Under the pieces are notes generated by a model. The model had not been told where the DNA came from and did not search any database. It saw only the letters and a list, made by a program, of their open reading frames with translations. A DNA stretch of 64,000 nt, from assembly GCF_001425785.1 (NCBI RefSeq), contig NZ_LMDI01000056.1, positions 1,777 to 65,776 of the forward strand, in the 5' to 3' direction. Position 1 is the first letter of the stretch; each line of letters begins with the position of its first letter. This document shows, piece after piece, positions 54,168 to 63,406 of the stretch. A program made the position numbers and the translations under genes. The DNA is from Rhizobacter sp. Root1221. GTDB lineage: Bacteria; Pseudomonadota; Gammaproteobacteria; Burkholderiales; Burkholderiaceae_C.

Positions 54168-54641
54168 ATGACACGCCCCGCCCCTCCCTCGGCCGACACC
54201 GCCCCCCGCGGTTGCACGAACTTCAAGCTGCGCCAGCTCACGCGGGAGGTCACCCGCCGCTACGACGCGGAGGTGGCCTGCAGCGGCCTCAAGACCACGC
54301 AGTACTCGCTGCTGAGCCACGTGATCGCGCTGGGGCCGGTGCGCCCGTCCGACCTGGCCGCGGCCATGCACCTGGAACCCTCCACGCTCACCCGCAACCT
54401 GCAGCCGCTGGTGGCCGCCGGCCTGGTCGAACAAGGGCCCGGTGACAACGCCCGCAGCCGCCTCATCACCGCCACCCCCGAGGGCCGTGCCAAGCGCACC
54501 GAGGCGCAACGCGCCTGGAAGGTGGCGCAGACCGGGCTGAACCAGACGCTGGGCGCCAGCCGTGTCGCCCGCCTGCACACCCTGATCGACGAATGCCTGG
54601 CGCTGCTGGGCGAAGCCCCTGAAGGACCGTCCGATGACTGA
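54168..54641 (+). CDS. MarR family transcriptional regulator
   Basis: A 157-residue winged-helix repressor. CTNFKLRQLTREVTRRYD begins the dimer helix, TTQYSLLSHVIALGPVRPSDL and MHLEPSTLTRNLQPLVAAGL form the DNA-recognition helix, and NARSRLITATPEGRA is the wing. Its gene overlaps the MFS gene by eight bases, the usual arrangement for a repressor and the efflux pump it controls. The inducer is unknown. The message is predicted to be leaderless. Confidence 0.9.
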   Translation: MTRPAPPSADTAPRGCTNFKLRQLTREVTRRYDAEVACSGLKTTQYSLLSHVIALGPVRPSDLAAAMHLEPSTLTRNLQPLVAAGLVEQGPGDNARSRLITATPEGRAKRTEAQRAWKVAQTGLNQTLGASRVARLHTLIDECLALLGEAPEGPSDD

Positions 54642-55887
54642 CACCTCACGCGCCAGCGGTGCCACCCTCACCCTCGTGCTGCTGGCCGCCGCCGGCACCT
54701 TCGCGCTGACCATGGGGGCCCGCCAGTCGATGGGCCTGTTCCTCGGGCCACTCAACACGCAGACCGGCCTCGGCCTCGCGAGCATCAGCCTCGCCTTCGC
54801 GTTCGGCCAGCTGTGGTGGGGGCTCACGCAACCGTTTGCAGGCATGGCGGCCGACCGCTTCGGCGCTGGCCGCGTGATGGTGGTGGGCATCGTGATGCTG
54901 GCACTGGGCACCGTGCTCGTGCCGCTGATGACCACCACCGCGGGCCTGATCCTCGCGATCGGCGTGCTCGCCGCCGGCGGTTCGGGCATGGCCGGTCCGG
55001 CCGTGCTGATGGGCGCCACCACCCGGCTCGTGCCGGCCGACAAGCGCGGGGTGGCCACCGGCATCGTCAACGCGGGCGGGTCGTTCGGCCAGTTCGTGTT
55101 CGCCCCGCTCGCGGCGTTCATCACCGTCACCGCGGGCTGGGTCACCGCGGTCCAGGCGCTCGGCGTGATCACGCTGCTGGCGCTGCCGGCAGCCTGGGTG
55201 TTGCGCGGTGCATCGCACACGCCCGCGGGGTCGCCCACGGCACCGGCGGCACCCCGCGAATCCATTGGTGCCGTGTTGAGCCGAGCCTCGCGCACCCCGA
55301 GCTACCTGATGTTGTGCGCGGGCTTTTTCGTGTGCGGCTTCCACGTCGCGTTCATCGCCACCCACCTGCCCGGTGTCGTGGCGTCGTGCCAGCTGCCGCC
55401 ACAGGTGGGCGCCTGGGCGCTGGGCACCATCGGGCTCTTCAACATCGTCGGCAGCCTCGCCGTCGGCTGGGCCGTCGGGTTCCAGGGCGGCCGCTGGCGC
55501 ATGAAGTCGCTGCTGTCGCTGATCTACGCCACGCGCGCGGTTGCGGTGCTGGTGTTCCTCCTGGCCCCGAAGACCAACACGACGATGCTCGTGTTCGCCG
55601 CCGTGATCGGTGTCACGTACCTGTCCACCGTGCCCCCCACCGCGGGCCTGGTCGCCAAGATGTTCGGGCCGGCCCACATGGCCACGCTGTTCGGTGTGGT
55701 GATGCTGGCCCACCAGATGGGCGGCTTCCTCGGGGCGTACCTGGGTGGCAAGTCGTTCGAGTGGACCGGGGCCTACGACTGGATGTGGTACGCCGACATC
55801 CTGCTGGCCGTGGGCGCCGCCCTGGTTCACCTGCCGATCCGCGAGGCGCGCCGCGGCGAACCGGCGCTCGGCGGCGTGCCCGCATGA
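54634..55887 (+). CDS. MFS transporter co-encoded with MarR
   Basis: A 417-residue carrier with about twelve TM segments. FGQLWWGLTQPFAGMAADRFGAGRV is the loop-2 signature region and ADKRGVATGIVNAGGSFGQFVFAP the TM5 motif of the oxalate/monocarboxylate-like or CynX branch. It ends with a short polar tail. It follows marR with an eight-base overlap, which suggests export of a toxic aromatic or acid, but the substrate is not evident. Confidence 0.87.
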   Translation: MTDTSRASGATLTLVLLAAAGTFALTMGARQSMGLFLGPLNTQTGLGLASISLAFAFGQLWWGLTQPFAGMAADRFGAGRVMVVGIVMLALGTVLVPLMTTTAGLILAIGVLAAGGSGMAGPAVLMGATTRLVPADKRGVATGIVNAGGSFGQFVFAPLAAFITVTAGWVTAVQALGVITLLALPAAWVLRGASHTPAGSPTAPAAPRESIGAVLSRASRTPSYLMLCAGFFVCGFHVAFIATHLPGVVASCQLPPQVGAWALGTIGLFNIVGSLAVGWAVGFQGGRWRMKSLLSLIYATRAVAVLVFLLAPKTNTTMLVFAAVIGVTYLSTVPPTAGLVAKMFGPAHMATLFGVVMLAHQMGGFLGAYLGGKSFEWTGAYDWMWYADILLAVGAALVHLPIREARRGEPALGGVPA

Positions 55888-56029
55888 AGGCTTGGCAAAC
55901 CATGCCGCCCCCCTCACTCGGGCGGCCAGGCCGCGAGGGTGCGCCGACGTAAAATTCAGCCAACGGCCCGAGGTTCCGTCCAGCAGGACGAACCCGCCGG
56001 GCCTGTCACGCCGTCGCTTGGAAGTACTC

Positions 56030-57514
56030 ATGCCTGATACGGCACGCGTTGCACGCGTGGCTGACGTGGCTCAGCGGTTTGGTCTTGTCCTGATGGTTGG
56101 CTCCTTGCTGGCCGCGTTGTGGGTGGCATTGGCCGTCTTTTTCGTGGTGCAGCACGAGCGCCTGTTCGACCAGGCCTTCCGCGACCTGCGGCTGGTGAAC
56201 AACGCCGTCGCCCAGCACACCAGCGGCCTCTTCCGGACCATCGAGACCGACTTGCGCATGCTCGAGCTGTGGATGCAGGCGCACCCGCGCACGGACCCCC
56301 TCACCGACCCCGAATTCGCCACCCTGGTGGCCGAGATGGACCGCGCGTCGCAGGGCATGATCAACCTGCGGCTGGTCGACGAGAATGGCCTTGCACATGC
56401 GCTGAGGCAGGGCCCGGACCGTGCCCCCGCGCGCGTGGACGACCGCGACTACTTCCTGGGCAGTGACCGCGGCCACGATGCGCCGCGGTCGGTGTTCATC
56501 GGCAAACCGGCCAAGAGCCGCTTGACCGGCGCGTGGTCCATCCCGGTGTCCTGGCGCCTCGAACCCCAGGTGGGCCGCTACGTGCTGGTCACGGGCGTGG
56601 TGCAGCTCGACCGGCTGTTCGACCAGCACGACCGCCTGCGCCACCAGCCTGACGGCAGCGTCAGCCTGGTGCGCCAGGATGGCATCTTGCTGTCGGTCAC
56701 GCCGTTCGACGAACGTTTCCTCGGCCGCGACGTGCGGGAGGCGCTGAACGTTCCGGCCGACATCGCCGTGCCGCCGAACGGCCGGTTCACGAGCGATGGA
56801 CGGCAGTCGGATGGCATCCCCCGCATCGGCACGTACGAACGGCTCACGAACTTCCCCGTCACCGTGGTGGTCGCGCGCAGTGTCCCGGCGATCATGGCGC
56901 CCTTCTACTTCCAGCTCCGGAACGTGCTCGCCGCCAGCGCCGTCGTCACGTTGGCCATGATCGCCTTCACCACGTTCCTCCACCGCTCACAAAGCGCGCT
57001 GCGCCCCGCCCGGAAGGACCTGCAGCCGCTCGGCACCACCGACGAGTCGACCGGCACTTTCAACCGCCATGCGTTCGCGCACATCGCCCGCCGCGAGTTC
57101 CTGCGCGCGCGCCGCTTCGACCGGCCCTTGACCATGCTGGCGCTCGACGTGGACCACTTCGGCGACATCGACGACCGCCACGGCCATGCCACCAGCGGCC
57201 GGGTGCTCATGGAGTGCACCGGCCGCTGGGTGCACCTGCTCCGCGAGCAGGACGTGCTGGGCCGGCTGGGCGAGGAGGAGTTCTGCGTTCTCCTGGCGGA
57301 AACGCCAGGCAACATCGCCCAGGCCGTGGCCGAACGGCTGCGCGCCGCCACCGCCGCCACGCCGATGCACGGCGGCCAGCACGTGTCCGTGAGCATCGGC
57401 CTCGGCACTGCCACCGTCACCGACCAACAGTGGACCGACACGCTGGAGCGCGCCGACCAGGCGCTGGACGCCGCCAAGGCCGCCGGACGCAACCGGGTGG
57501 CCGTCGGCTCGTGA
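56030..57514 (+). CDS. membrane GGDEF protein with a degenerate active site
   Basis: A 494-residue protein. TM1 (about residues 18-42), a Cache-like periplasmic sensor (containing DDRDYFLGSDRGHDAP and GYVxP-type segments), TM2 (about 302-325) and a GGDEF domain (about 345-494). The signature reads G414-E-E-E-F418 where GGDEF or GGEEF is expected, so the second glycine is glutamate. The inhibitory-site motif R405-E-Q-D408 is intact five residues before it. Diguanylate cyclase activity is therefore doubtful, and c-di-GMP binding is plausible. A TAAAAT -10-like element is at about 55950. The gap 55888-56029 holds no gene. Confidence 0.88.
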   Translation: MPDTARVARVADVAQRFGLVLMVGSLLAALWVALAVFFVVQHERLFDQAFRDLRLVNNAVAQHTSGLFRTIETDLRMLELWMQAHPRTDPLTDPEFATLVAEMDRASQGMINLRLVDENGLAHALRQGPDRAPARVDDRDYFLGSDRGHDAPRSVFIGKPAKSRLTGAWSIPVSWRLEPQVGRYVLVTGVVQLDRLFDQHDRLRHQPDGSVSLVRQDGILLSVTPFDERFLGRDVREALNVPADIAVPPNGRFTSDGRQSDGIPRIGTYERLTNFPVTVVVARSVPAIMAPFYFQLRNVLAASAVVTLAMIAFTTFLHRSQSALRPARKDLQPLGTTDESTGTFNRHAFAHIARREFLRARRFDRPLTMLALDVDHFGDIDDRHGHATSGRVLMECTGRWVHLLREQDVLGRLGEEEFCVLLAETPGNIAQAVAERLRAATAATPMHGGQHVSVSIGLGTATVTDQQWTDTLERADQALDAAKAAGRNRVAVGS

Positions 57515-57710
57515 CACGCCCCTCCTGCTTGTCACACCCTTCTGGTGGATGGCGGCGCAGCGGGTGGCCGACGATGATTCCACCAAGGTCGGCGCACACA
57601 GTCGACAGGCCCCGGGGAACACAACCAGCATCTCGGCGAACCGGCCCACCGCCACGGGCGGGCACGCTCTGGGCGGACAATGGCGGATCCAGCCTTCCAC
57701 AGCCACCGCC

Positions 57711-57995
57711 ATGATCGTCCGCATCGACATCGAACAAACCGCACCCTCCGTCTTCGCCTACCGCGTGAGCGTCGAGGCCGAGACGCTCTACGACGACGAA
57801 AGCCTCGGCTCGTTCGAGGAAGCCCTGATTGCCGCCATCGAGGGGCTGGCCCCGGATGCCGTGGCCATCGAACTCGCCTATGGCGGCGTGGTGTCGGGCA
57901 CCTACCCGCTGCACGTGATCGCGACGAACCTCGACCAGGTGGCCACCCACGCCATCAACACCACGGCCGCCATCTACGAAGCGCGCGCCCGCTGA
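57711..57995 (+). CDS. small cytoplasmic protein of unknown function
   Basis: A 94-residue acidic protein beginning MIVRIDIEQTAPSVFAYRVS, with alternating strands and helices and a conserved-looking end (LDQVATHAINTTAAIYEARAR). No family is recognised. A GACAAT hexamer at 57675-57680 could promote it. Strong third-position GC bias supports coding. The gap 57515-57710 has nothing else I can identify. Confidence 0.65.
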   Translation: MIVRIDIEQTAPSVFAYRVSVEAETLYDDESLGSFEEALIAAIEGLAPDAVAIELAYGGVVSGTYPLHVIATNLDQVATHAINTTAAIYEARAR

Positions 57996-58090
57996 CCCGG
58001 TAATTTGTCACGCGTGCCGCGCCCTGCGGCCCGCTCGGGGTGGCCCACAATCCGCATCCGGTGCGCGGCCCCGCGCAGAAAGAAACACGC

Positions 58091-58900
58091 ATGAACGGCT
58101 TGCTGGCCCTCCTCGGCATCGAATCCTGGAAACCCGTGCTGACGGCGCTCGCGCTGCCGCCGGTGCCATTCCTGCTGCTGGTGCTCGTCGGTGCCCGCCT
58201 GATCCTGCCCCGGCGCGGCCTCGGCTGGTTCGTCACGCTGCTCGGCGTGGCCGGCCTCTGGCTGAGCGCCTGTTCGGGTGCGGGCCAGCTGCTCAACACC
58301 TACGCGCTGAAGCCGCCGGCGCCCCTGTCGGCGTCCGACATTGCGGACCTGAAGAGCGAAGCCCGCGCCAAGAAACCGGTGGCCATCGTGATCCTGGGCA
58401 ACGGCGCCGAGGTGCTCGCGCCCGAGTACGGGGTGTCGAACCTGGTGGCCTCGTCCCTCGAGCGCCTCCGCTACGGGGTGTGGCTGCACCGGGAAACCGG
58501 CGTGCCCATGGCCTTCAGCGGCGGGGTGGGCTGGGCGCAGCGCGATGGCCAGGCGGAAGCCCAGATCGCCTCCCGCATCGCCACCCAGGATTTCGGCCGC
58601 CCGCTGAAATGGGTGGAAGACAACTCCCGCGACACCCGCGAGAACGCCATCCGCACGCTCGCCCTGCTGCGGGCCGACGGCATCACGCACATCGTGCTCG
58701 TCACCCACGGCACCCACATGCCCCGGGCCTTCAAGGTTTTCCAGGAGGTGGCAGCCGGCACCGTGCGCATCCAGCCCGCCCCGATGGGGCTGGCCGTCGG
58801 CAGCGGGTCGCGCACGCTCTCCTGGATCCCCTCCCCCCAGGGCTTCGACCTGATGCGGCGCGTGCTGCACGAACTGCTGGGCAAGTGGATGGGGGCCTGA
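58091..58900 (+). CDS. YdcF/ElyC-type DUF218 membrane protein
   Basis: A 269-residue protein with two or three N-terminal hydrophobic segments (VPFLLLVLVGARLIL, GWFVTLLGVAGLWLSACSGAG) and a DUF218 domain. VAIVILGNGAEVLAPEYG starts the domain, and WVEDNSRDTRENAIRTLALL is its hallmark (E-x-x-S-x-x-T-x-x-N). Homologues such as ElyC influence peptidoglycan and envelope synthesis at low temperature. Start 58091 follows GAAAGAAA. A strong minus-strand terminator lies just behind it. Confidence 0.85.
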   Translation: MNGLLALLGIESWKPVLTALALPPVPFLLLVLVGARLILPRRGLGWFVTLLGVAGLWLSACSGAGQLLNTYALKPPAPLSASDIADLKSEARAKKPVAIVILGNGAEVLAPEYGVSNLVASSLERLRYGVWLHRETGVPMAFSGGVGWAQRDGQAEAQIASRIATQDFGRPLKWVEDNSRDTRENAIRTLALLRADGITHIVLVTHGTHMPRAFKVFQEVAAGTVRIQPAPMGLAVGSGSRTLSWIPSPQGFDLMRRVLHELLGKWMGA

Positions 58901-58938
58901 AAACACGAACCCCTCCCGACCTGAACAGGTGGGAGGGG
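58900..58938 (-). terminator. strong intrinsic terminator on the minus strand
   Basis: CCCCTCCC-(ACCTG..CAGGT)-GGGAGGGG forms a nearly continuous 14-bp stem (58910-58938) with a short loop. Read leftward it is followed by TTCGTGTTTTC. It would end transcripts from ubiD and the structured region behind it. Confidence 0.8.
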
Positions 58939-58965
58939 CGGGCGGCTGACGCCGCCGTTTCGGGG

Positions 58966-59098
58966 CTCCGGAGGATAGAGGTCCGGGGCTCCTGTGCGCA
59001 GAGACTGCGACTTGGGTTGCACCTGCTTGGCAGGTGACTTGAAGTTAGTCGCCCACCCAGGGTCCTTCAAGCGGACTGTTCCTATGGATTACCCGGAA
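58966..59098. ncRNA. candidate structured RNA between ydcF-like and ubiD genes (6S-like?)
   Basis: The outer ends TCCGG...CCGGA, then ATAG...CTAT, then GTCCG...CGGAC pair across about 130 bases. Inside are CTTGGGT...ACCCAGG and the hairpin CACCTGC-TTG-GCAGGTG. This makes a long irregular rod with bulges, the shape of 6S-type RNA. There is no open frame with coding bias. The strand is not settled: the minus strand has a terminator further on at 58900-58938. I could not match a family by sequence, so identity as 6S RNA is only a guess. Confidence 0.4.
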
Positions 59099-60658
59099 TC
59101 AGTTCGGAGGTTTCATCACGGTGTCCACCAGCCGTGCTACCCGCGCCTCCACATCGGCATCCATTGAAATGGTGCGCCCCCATTCCCGCGACGTCTCGCC
59201 CGGCCACTTGTTGGTGGCGTCCAGGCCCATCTTGCCCCCGAGCCCGCTCACCGGCGACGCGAAGTCGAGGTAATCGATGGGCGTGTGTTCGACAAGCGTG
59301 GTGTCGCGCACCGGGTCCATCCGGGTGGTGATGGCCCAGATCACCTCCTGCCAGTTGCGGATGTCCACGTCGTCGTCGGTCACGACGATGAACTTCGTGT
59401 ACATGAACTGGCGCAGGAAGCTCCACACCCCGAACATCAGCCGCTTGGCGTGGCCGGGGTAGCTCTTGCGGATGCTGATGATGGCCATCCGGTAGCTGCA
59501 ACCTTCGGGGGGCAGGTAGAAGTCGGTGATCTCCGGAAACTGCTTCTGCAGGATGGGCACGAACACCTCGTTGAGCGCCACGCCCAGCACCGCGGGCTCG
59601 TCGGGCGGTTTGCCGGTGTAGGTAGAGTGGTAGATGGGATCGCGGCGCCGCGTGATGCGGGTGACCTCGAACACCGGGAACCAGTCCTGCTCGTTGTAAT
59701 AGCCGGTGTGGTCGCCGAAGGGCCCCTCGATGGCATGCAGGTACCCGCCGATCTCCTTCAACGCGACGCCATGTTCGCTGGTGCCGGTGTAGCCCGGCGC
59801 CGCCACGGGAATGCGGCCTTCCAGCACGATCTCCGCGGAGGCCGGGGCCTGCAGCATCGTGCCGGCCTCTCCTACCGCGGTGTCGGCCACCTCGGTGCGG
59901 CTGCCGCGCAGCAGGCCGGCGAACTGGTACTCCGACAAGGTGTCGGGCACCGGGGTCACCGCCCCCAGGATGGTGGCCGGGTCGGCCCCCAGCGCCACCG
60001 CGATGGGGAATGGCTGGCCGGGATTGGCACGGGCGAAGTCGCGGAAGTCGAGCGCGCCACCCCGGTGGGCCAGCCAGCGCATGATGACCTGGCGCCGGCC
60101 GATCACCTGCTGCCGGTAGATGCCGAGGTTCTGCCGCCGCCGAGGGTTGGCCACCTGCTGCGGTCCGCGCGTGATCACGAGGCCCCAGGTGATCAGCGGC
60201 CCGGCGTCGCCCGGCCAGCAGGTCTGGACCGGCAGTTCGCCCAGGTCCACCTCGCTGCCCTCGAGCACTTCTTCCTGGCACACCGCCTTTCGCACGGAGG
60301 CGGGTTTCATGTCCCACAGCGCCTTGGCCATCTGAAGCAGCCGGCCGGTGTCCTTCAACCCGCGGGGGGGCTCCGGTTCCTTGAGGCTCGCGAGCACGCG
60401 GCCCACGTCCCGCAGCTCCGACAGGCTGCTTGCACCCATCCCCTTGGCAACTCGACCTGTCGTTCCGAACAGGTTCGTCAAGGCCGAAATTTTGTAACCC
60501 GTGGGGTTCTGGAACCAGAGCGCCGGGCCGCCGGCCCGTAGCACTTTGTCACTGACCGCTGTCATTTCAAGCCGCGCCGATACAGGGTCCGCAATGCGAC
60601 GAAGGTCACCCTCCCGCTCCAGACCCGCCATGAAGTCACGCAAATCGCGGTATTTCAT
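59099..60658 (-). CDS. ubiD: UbiD family 4-hydroxy-3-polyprenylbenzoate decarboxylase
   Basis: A 519-residue prenylated-FMN decarboxylase of ubiquinone synthesis. [19 protein letters not shown] is the typical start. [30 protein letters not shown]-like [11 protein letters not shown] and [16 protein letters not shown] are characteristic, and the active-site E-R-D-type region follows (EIVLEG). Length matches E. coli UbiD (497). No ubiX is visible in the window. The gene is divergent from the transglycosylase. Confidence 0.95.
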   Translation of the reverse strand: MKYRDLRDFMAGLEREGDLRRIADPVSARLEMTAVSDKVLRAGGPALWFQNPTGYKISALTNLFGTTGRVAKGMGASSLSELRDVGRVLASLKEPEPPRGLKDTGRLLQMAKALWDMKPASVRKAVCQEEVLEGSEVDLGELPVQTCWPGDAGPLITWGLVITRGPQQVANPRRRQNLGIYRQQVIGRRQVIMRWLAHRGGALDFRDFARANPGQPFPIAVALGADPATILGAVTPVPDTLSEYQFAGLLRGSRTEVADTAVGEAGTMLQAPASAEIVLEGRIPVAAPGYTGTSEHGVALKEIGGYLHAIEGPFGDHTGYYNEQDWFPVFEVTRITRRRDPIYHSTYTGKPPDEPAVLGVALNEVFVPILQKQFPEITDFYLPPEGCSYRMAIISIRKSYPGHAKRLMFGVWSFLRQFMYTKFIVVTDDDVDIRNWQEVIWAITTRMDPVRDTTLVEHTPIDYLDFASPVSGLGGKMGLDATNKWPGETSREWGRTISMDADVEARVARLVDTVMKPPN

Positions 60659-60691
60659 ACTTTTTGGCTATTAAGAGCGAGCTTCATATTC

Positions 60692-60721
60692 TTGACTCAT
60701 GATGAAATGCCTTCCTAGAAT
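60692..60721 (+). promoter_or_regulatory. sigma-70-type promoter for the lytic transglycosylase gene
   Basis: TTGACT (60692-60697), 18 bases, TAGAAT (60716-60721): the best canonical promoter in the window. The start of transcription would be near 60728, leaving about 200 bases of untranslated leader before ATG 60930. That leader has GGCGAATTATCGCC-type dyads but no gene. Confidence 0.7.
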
Positions 60722-60929
60722 CCGCCCACTCTGACACAGATCAGGGATTACCCGTGCCACTGTTCGGTGACGTGAACCGGTGTTGCACATGCACAGAGAA
60801 GACTCCGCGGAGCAGGCCCCCGGTCGTTGGGATCGGGCCGGCAACGCGGCGAATTATCGCCGTCGCCCTCCAACGCAAGCCCCGATCACGGGCCGCGTGG
60901 AACCAGGCGGGGATGAGGACAGGAGTGAC

Positions 60930-61853
60930 ATGGAAAACAATCGTCAAGGAACGGGTGCCGCGGTTTCGCGTGTGGCCCGTTCGGTCGCCCGGGGCGGCCA
61001 GGTGTTTCTGCGTGACGTGGGCCAAGGCCTGCTCGAAGTCAGCCACAACACGTTCGCCCTCGTCGGGTTCGCGCTCGTGGCCCTCGTGGTGTTCGGTGCC
61101 GGCCGTGCCGACCTGCGCGCCACGTTCGAATCGCGTGCCCTCGGCTGGCTGCAAGCCCGCCACGAGGCCCGCACGGAAGGCACCGTCGAGGCCCTGGCCT
61201 CGCTGAACGAGCCGGACGCCATCCTGCGCGCCACGGCAGCCGACCTGAAGGATCTCACCAAGCAGCAGGCCGCCGTGGCCGTCTGGATCTCCCGCCGCTA
61301 CCGCGTGGCGCCGGAACCCGTGAGCCGCCTGGTCAAGGAAGCCTGGACCGTCGGGGCCAAGACCAACCTCGAGCCCACGCTGATCCTGGCCATCATGGCC
61401 ATCGAGTCCAGCTTCAACCCGTTCGCCCAGAGCCCGGTCGGCGCCCAGGGCCTGATGCAGGTGATGACCCGCGTCCACGACGACAAGTACGAACCGTTCG
61501 GTGGCACCCACGCCGCCTTCGACCCGGTGACGAACCTGCGTGTCGGTGTGCGGGTGTTGAAGGAATGCATCGCCCGCGCCGGCAGCATCGAGGGTGGCCT
61601 GCGCTTCTACGTGGGCGCCGCGAACCTGACCGACGACGGCGGCTACGCCTGGAAGGTGCTGGCCGAGCAGGCCCACCTGCGCGCCATCTCCGGCGGCCAG
61701 GCCGTGCCGGTCAATGCGCCGCTGAACGCCGCCCCGCCTGCGGTGGCGGTTGTGCCCGAGCCCGCGGCCGTGCCGGCCGTCGACACCCCTCCGGCCGAGT
61801 CCGCGCGCACCCCGGCCACGGCAGCCGGCGACAAGGTGGCGCTGCTCAACTGA
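60930..61853 (+). CDS. membrane-anchored lytic transglycosylase (SLT/GH23)
   Basis: A 307-residue peptidoglycan-cleaving enzyme. One TM segment ([18 protein letters not shown], about residues 48-65) is followed by a periplasmic helical region and the SLT domain. [29 protein letters not shown] contains the catalytic glutamate, split here into [15 protein letters not shown] and [12 protein letters not shown], and [12 protein letters not shown] the later motif. The C-terminal 70 residues are alanine/proline-rich. Start 60930 has AGGAG at five bases; an upstream in-frame ATG would extend it with polar sequence. Confidence 0.88.
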   Translation: MENNRQGTGAAVSRVARSVARGGQVFLRDVGQGLLEVSHNTFALVGFALVALVVFGAGRADLRATFESRALGWLQARHEARTEGTVEALASLNEPDAILRATAADLKDLTKQQAAVAVWISRRYRVAPEPVSRLVKEAWTVGAKTNLEPTLILAIMAIESSFNPFAQSPVGAQGLMQVMTRVHDDKYEPFGGTHAAFDPVTNLRVGVRVLKECIARAGSIEGGLRFYVGAANLTDDGGYAWKVLAEQAHLRAISGGQAVPVNAPLNAAPPAVAVVPEPAAVPAVDTPPAESARTPATAAGDKVALLN

Positions 61854-61860
61854 GTTGGTG

Positions 61861-61876
61861 GTGCCCGGGCGGGCAC
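61861..61876 (+). terminator. hairpin after the transglycosylase gene
   Basis: GTGCCC-GGGC-GGGCAC, six-bp stem, without a T run. A weak terminator at best. Confidence 0.35.
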
Positions 61877-61892
61877 CGCGGTACACTGGCGG

Positions 61893-62016
61893 CACTGCGC
61901 AACTGGCGATGGGGCGCCGCGGAACACATCCGCGGGCCTGAGGTGGTGAACCACCGGGGAGCGCAGCCGGCCCAGGGCAAAAGCCCGGTCCGTTTCAGCC
62001 GTTCGCCTGGGCAGCC
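61893..62016 (+). ncRNA. ZTP (pfl) riboswitch upstream of glyA
   Basis: The two conserved domains of the ZTP aptamer are present. The first has GCAACTGGCG (61899-61908), a variable stem, then GTGGTGAACCACCGGGGAGC (61943-61962). After a linker stem of about 36 bases comes the second domain GCCGTTCGCCTGGGCAG (61998-62014). This matches the pfl-motif pattern (ACUGGCG ... GUGG..CCAC-GGGGAG ... CCG.NCGCCUGGGCA). The ligand ZTP/ZMP signals 10-formyl-tetrahydrofolate shortage and turns on genes such as glyA. TACACT at 61882-61887 is the likely -10. Whether it acts on transcription or translation is not clear. Confidence 0.88.
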
Positions 62017-62104
62017 CTGTGATCGCGTGCAAGCGACCCCGAACCGCTCGGGCCGCCTGCGCGCCGTTCCGACCGGGACTTCTTTCCAAGAGGACTGCCA
62101 AACC

Positions 62105-63352
62105 ATGTTTGACCGCACCCAATCCACCATCGCCGCCGTCGATCCCGACCTGTGGGCCGTCATCCAGCGCGAGAACCAGCGCCAGGAAGACCACATCGAG
62201 CTGATCGCGTCCGAGAACTACGCCTCGCCCGCCGTCATGGCCGCGCAAGGCACCCAGCTCACCAACAAATACGCCGAAGGCTATCCCGGCAAGCGCTACT
62301 ACGGCGGCTGTGAACACGTCGACGTCGTCGAGCAACTCGCCATCGACCGCCTGAAGCAGATCTTCGGCGCCGAAAACGCCAACGTGCAGCCGAACTCCGG
62401 CTCGCAGGCCAACCAGGGTGTGTTCTTCGGCCTGCTGCAGCCGGGCGACACCATCATGGGCATGAGCCTCGCCGAAGGCGGCCACCTGACCCACGGCATG
62501 CCGCTGAACATGAGCGGCAAGTGGTTCAAGGTCGTCAGCTACGGCCTCGACGCCAACGAAGCCATCGACTACGACGCGATGGAGCGCCTCGCCCTCGAGC
62601 ACAAGCCGAAGCTGATCATCGCAGGCGCGTCGGCGTACAGCCTGCGCATCGACTTCGAACGCTTCGCCAAGGTGGCCAAGGCCATCGGCGCCTACTTCAT
62701 GGTCGACATGGCGCACTACGCCGGCCTGATCGCCGCCGGCGTGTACCCGAATCCGGTGCCGTTCGCCGACGTCGTCACGTCCACCACGCACAAGAGCCTG
62801 CGCGGCCCGCGCGGTGGCGTGATCCTGATGAAGGACCACGTCGCCAAGCAGATCAACAGCGCCATCTTCCCCGGCATCCAGGGCGGCCCGCTGATGCACG
62901 TCATCGCCGCCAAGGCCGTCGCCTTCAAGGAAGCGCTCTCGCCCGAGTTCAAGCTGTACCAGCAGCAGGTCGTCAAGAACGCCGCCGTGCTCGCGGAAAC
63001 CCTGACCCAGCGCGGCCTGCGCATCGTCAGCGGCCGCACCGAAAGCCATGTCATGCTCGTCGACCTGCGCCCGAAGGGCCTGACCGGCAAGGAAGCCGAA
63101 GCCGTCCTCGGCCTCGCGCACATGACCTGCAACAAGAACGGCATCCCCAACGACCCGCAGAAGCCCATGGTCACGAGCGGCATCCGCCTCGGTTCGCCGG
63201 CGTTCACCACGCGTGGCTTCAAGGAAGACCAGGCCCGCGCCACGGCGAACCTGATCGCCGACGTGCTCGACAAGCCGCACGACGAAGCCAACCTGGCCGA
63301 AGTGCGCGCCAAGGTCGCTGCACTGACCCGCGACTTCCCGGTCTATCGCTGA
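62105..63352 (+). CDS. glyA: serine hydroxymethyltransferase
   Basis: A 415-residue PLP enzyme that interconverts serine and glycine while charging tetrahydrofolate with a one-carbon unit. [21 protein letters not shown] is the N-terminal signature, [20 protein letters not shown] holds the PLP lysine, and [13 protein letters not shown] the cofactor aspartate. Length matches E. coli GlyA (417). A ribosome site AAGAGGA precedes ATG 62105. The 5' leader carries a ZTP riboswitch and the 3' end a perfect hairpin, so it is a separately controlled unit. Confidence 0.97.
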   Translation: MFDRTQSTIAAVDPDLWAVIQRENQRQEDHIELIASENYASPAVMAAQGTQLTNKYAEGYPGKRYYGGCEHVDVVEQLAIDRLKQIFGAENANVQPNSGSQANQGVFFGLLQPGDTIMGMSLAEGGHLTHGMPLNMSGKWFKVVSYGLDANEAIDYDAMERLALEHKPKLIIAGASAYSLRIDFERFAKVAKAIGAYFMVDMAHYAGLIAAGVYPNPVPFADVVTSTTHKSLRGPRGGVILMKDHVAKQINSAIFPGIQGGPLMHVIAAKAVAFKEALSPEFKLYQQQVVKNAAVLAETLTQRGLRIVSGRTESHVMLVDLRPKGLTGKEAEAVLGLAHMTCNKNGIPNDPQKPMVTSGIRLGSPAFTTRGFKEDQARATANLIADVLDKPHDEANLAEVRAKVAALTRDFPVYR

Positions 63353-63358
63353 TCGAAT

Positions 63359-63390
63359 GGCAATCGCCGGCCTCACGGCCGGCGATTGCC
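63359..63390 (+). terminator. hairpin between glyA and nrdR
   Basis: GGCAATCGCCGGCC, loop TCAC, GGCCGGCGATTGCC: a perfect 14-bp stem followed by CTTTC. It probably ends most glyA transcripts, with read-through reaching nrdR 17 bases later. Confidence 0.75.
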
Positions 63391-63406
63391 CTTTCATCGA
63401 CTCACG

